IMG/VR virus record: IMGVR_UViG_3300031223_000033
Span: 1 to 28,931 of that record
DNA: 28,931 bases
DNA from: a virus
Reading direction: 5' to 3' (one strand)
Part shown: positions 28,780-28,931 of the stretch, piece after piece
Position numbering within the stretch: the stretch's first letter is position 1
Layout of the letters: the number at the start of each line of letters is the position of its first letter
The notes under the pieces: model-generated
Told to the model about the DNA's origin: nothing
Seen by the model: the letters and a program-made list of their open reading frames with translations, nothing else
The model's database searches: none
Made by a program: the position numbers and the translations under genes

Positions 28780-28931
28780 CTAGTTAAAGACCCTAACATC
28801 CTCACCCTTTAATCCAAAATTAGACTGAGGATCTTTAGCGTATTCTTGGTCGAGAATGCTCGAGAAAAACTGTTGTATTCTCTTAGTAGCATAAGAATAT
28901 ATATTAGCCTCATTTATCCTACCAATCATAT
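28780..28931 (-). CDS. C-terminus of a gene cut by the window edge
   Basis: The last 49 codons before TAG (28782-28780) read IGRINEANIYSYATKRIQQF, then FSSILDQEYAKDPQSNFGLK and GEDVRVFN. An in-frame ATG sits at 28929, but the frame runs to the window edge, so whether the gene starts there or further on is open. It ends 24 nt before the M15-like gene. It may be the last structural (tail) gene or a small lysis gene; the sequence does not decide. Confidence 0.55.
   Translation of the reverse strand, partial: MIGRINEANIYSYATKRIQQFFSSILDQEYAKDPQSNFGLKGEDVRVFN

Noticed and set aside
1-28931. tRNA genes, CRISPR arrays, insertion sequences and integrase
   Set aside because: I looked for cloverleaf-like segments, regularly spaced repeats, transposase motifs and tyrosine or serine recombinase motifs by eye and found none that hold up.

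Overview
The window is most of the genome of a tailed phage or prophage (long-tailed siphovirus, HK97-type head) of a Bacteroidetes host, probably a member of the Flavobacteriia. The reasons are the low GC content, promoters of the TAnnTTTG (-7) type, little or no Shine-Dalgarno sequence before starts, and a gene set typical of phages of this phylum. Essentially every gene is on the minus strand, so transcription runs from high to low coordinates. I see no integrase, excisionase, attachment site, tRNA, rRNA, CRISPR array or insertion sequence.

In the direction of transcription, the window opens with the last codons of a gene cut by the right edge (28780-28931). Next come a lysis-type pair (an M15-like peptidase with a lipoprotein-like signal, and a membrane-anchored envelope protein). 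A short operon with its own Bacteroidetes promoter and an operator-like dyad follows; it encodes a protein resembling an ADP-ribosyltransferase and a Cro/CI-type HTH protein. A run of small early genes leads to a replication module: a winged-helix initiator carrying a perfect 2 x 21 bp tandem repeat inside its gene, then a DnaB helicase. The packaging genes follow (HNH nuclease, P27-like small terminase, large terminase).

Between the large terminase and the portal, usually neighbours, lie about 8.4 kb of accessory genes. They include small membrane proteins, a ParB-methyltransferase fusion with an in-frame stop near its N-terminus, a YopX-like protein and an HNH nuclease. Then, behind its own dyad-associated promoter, comes a translationally coupled set: two unknown proteins, an SNF2-like helicase, a PAPS-reductase-like PP-loop protein (IbrA-like), a ParB-like protein (IbrB-like) and a small HTH protein. 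This set is the best candidate for an undescribed or poorly described system.

The late region (11.0 kb down to 1) is ordered portal, S78 prohead protease, HK97 major capsid, small head protein, connector, head closure, gp10-like neck protein, tail completion, tail tube, tail assembly chaperone with a -1 frameshift at A AAA AAG, a secreted moron-like protein, tape measure, and a tail protein cut by the left edge. Three places in the late region share a 20-bp element, a constant 24-nt spacer and a -7 box. I read these as a family of phage late promoters, each sitting in or next to a terminator hairpin. One lies before the portal, one before the moron gene and one before the tape measure gene. 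Tail genes at both window edges suggest that the missing part of the genome is the rest of the tail module.
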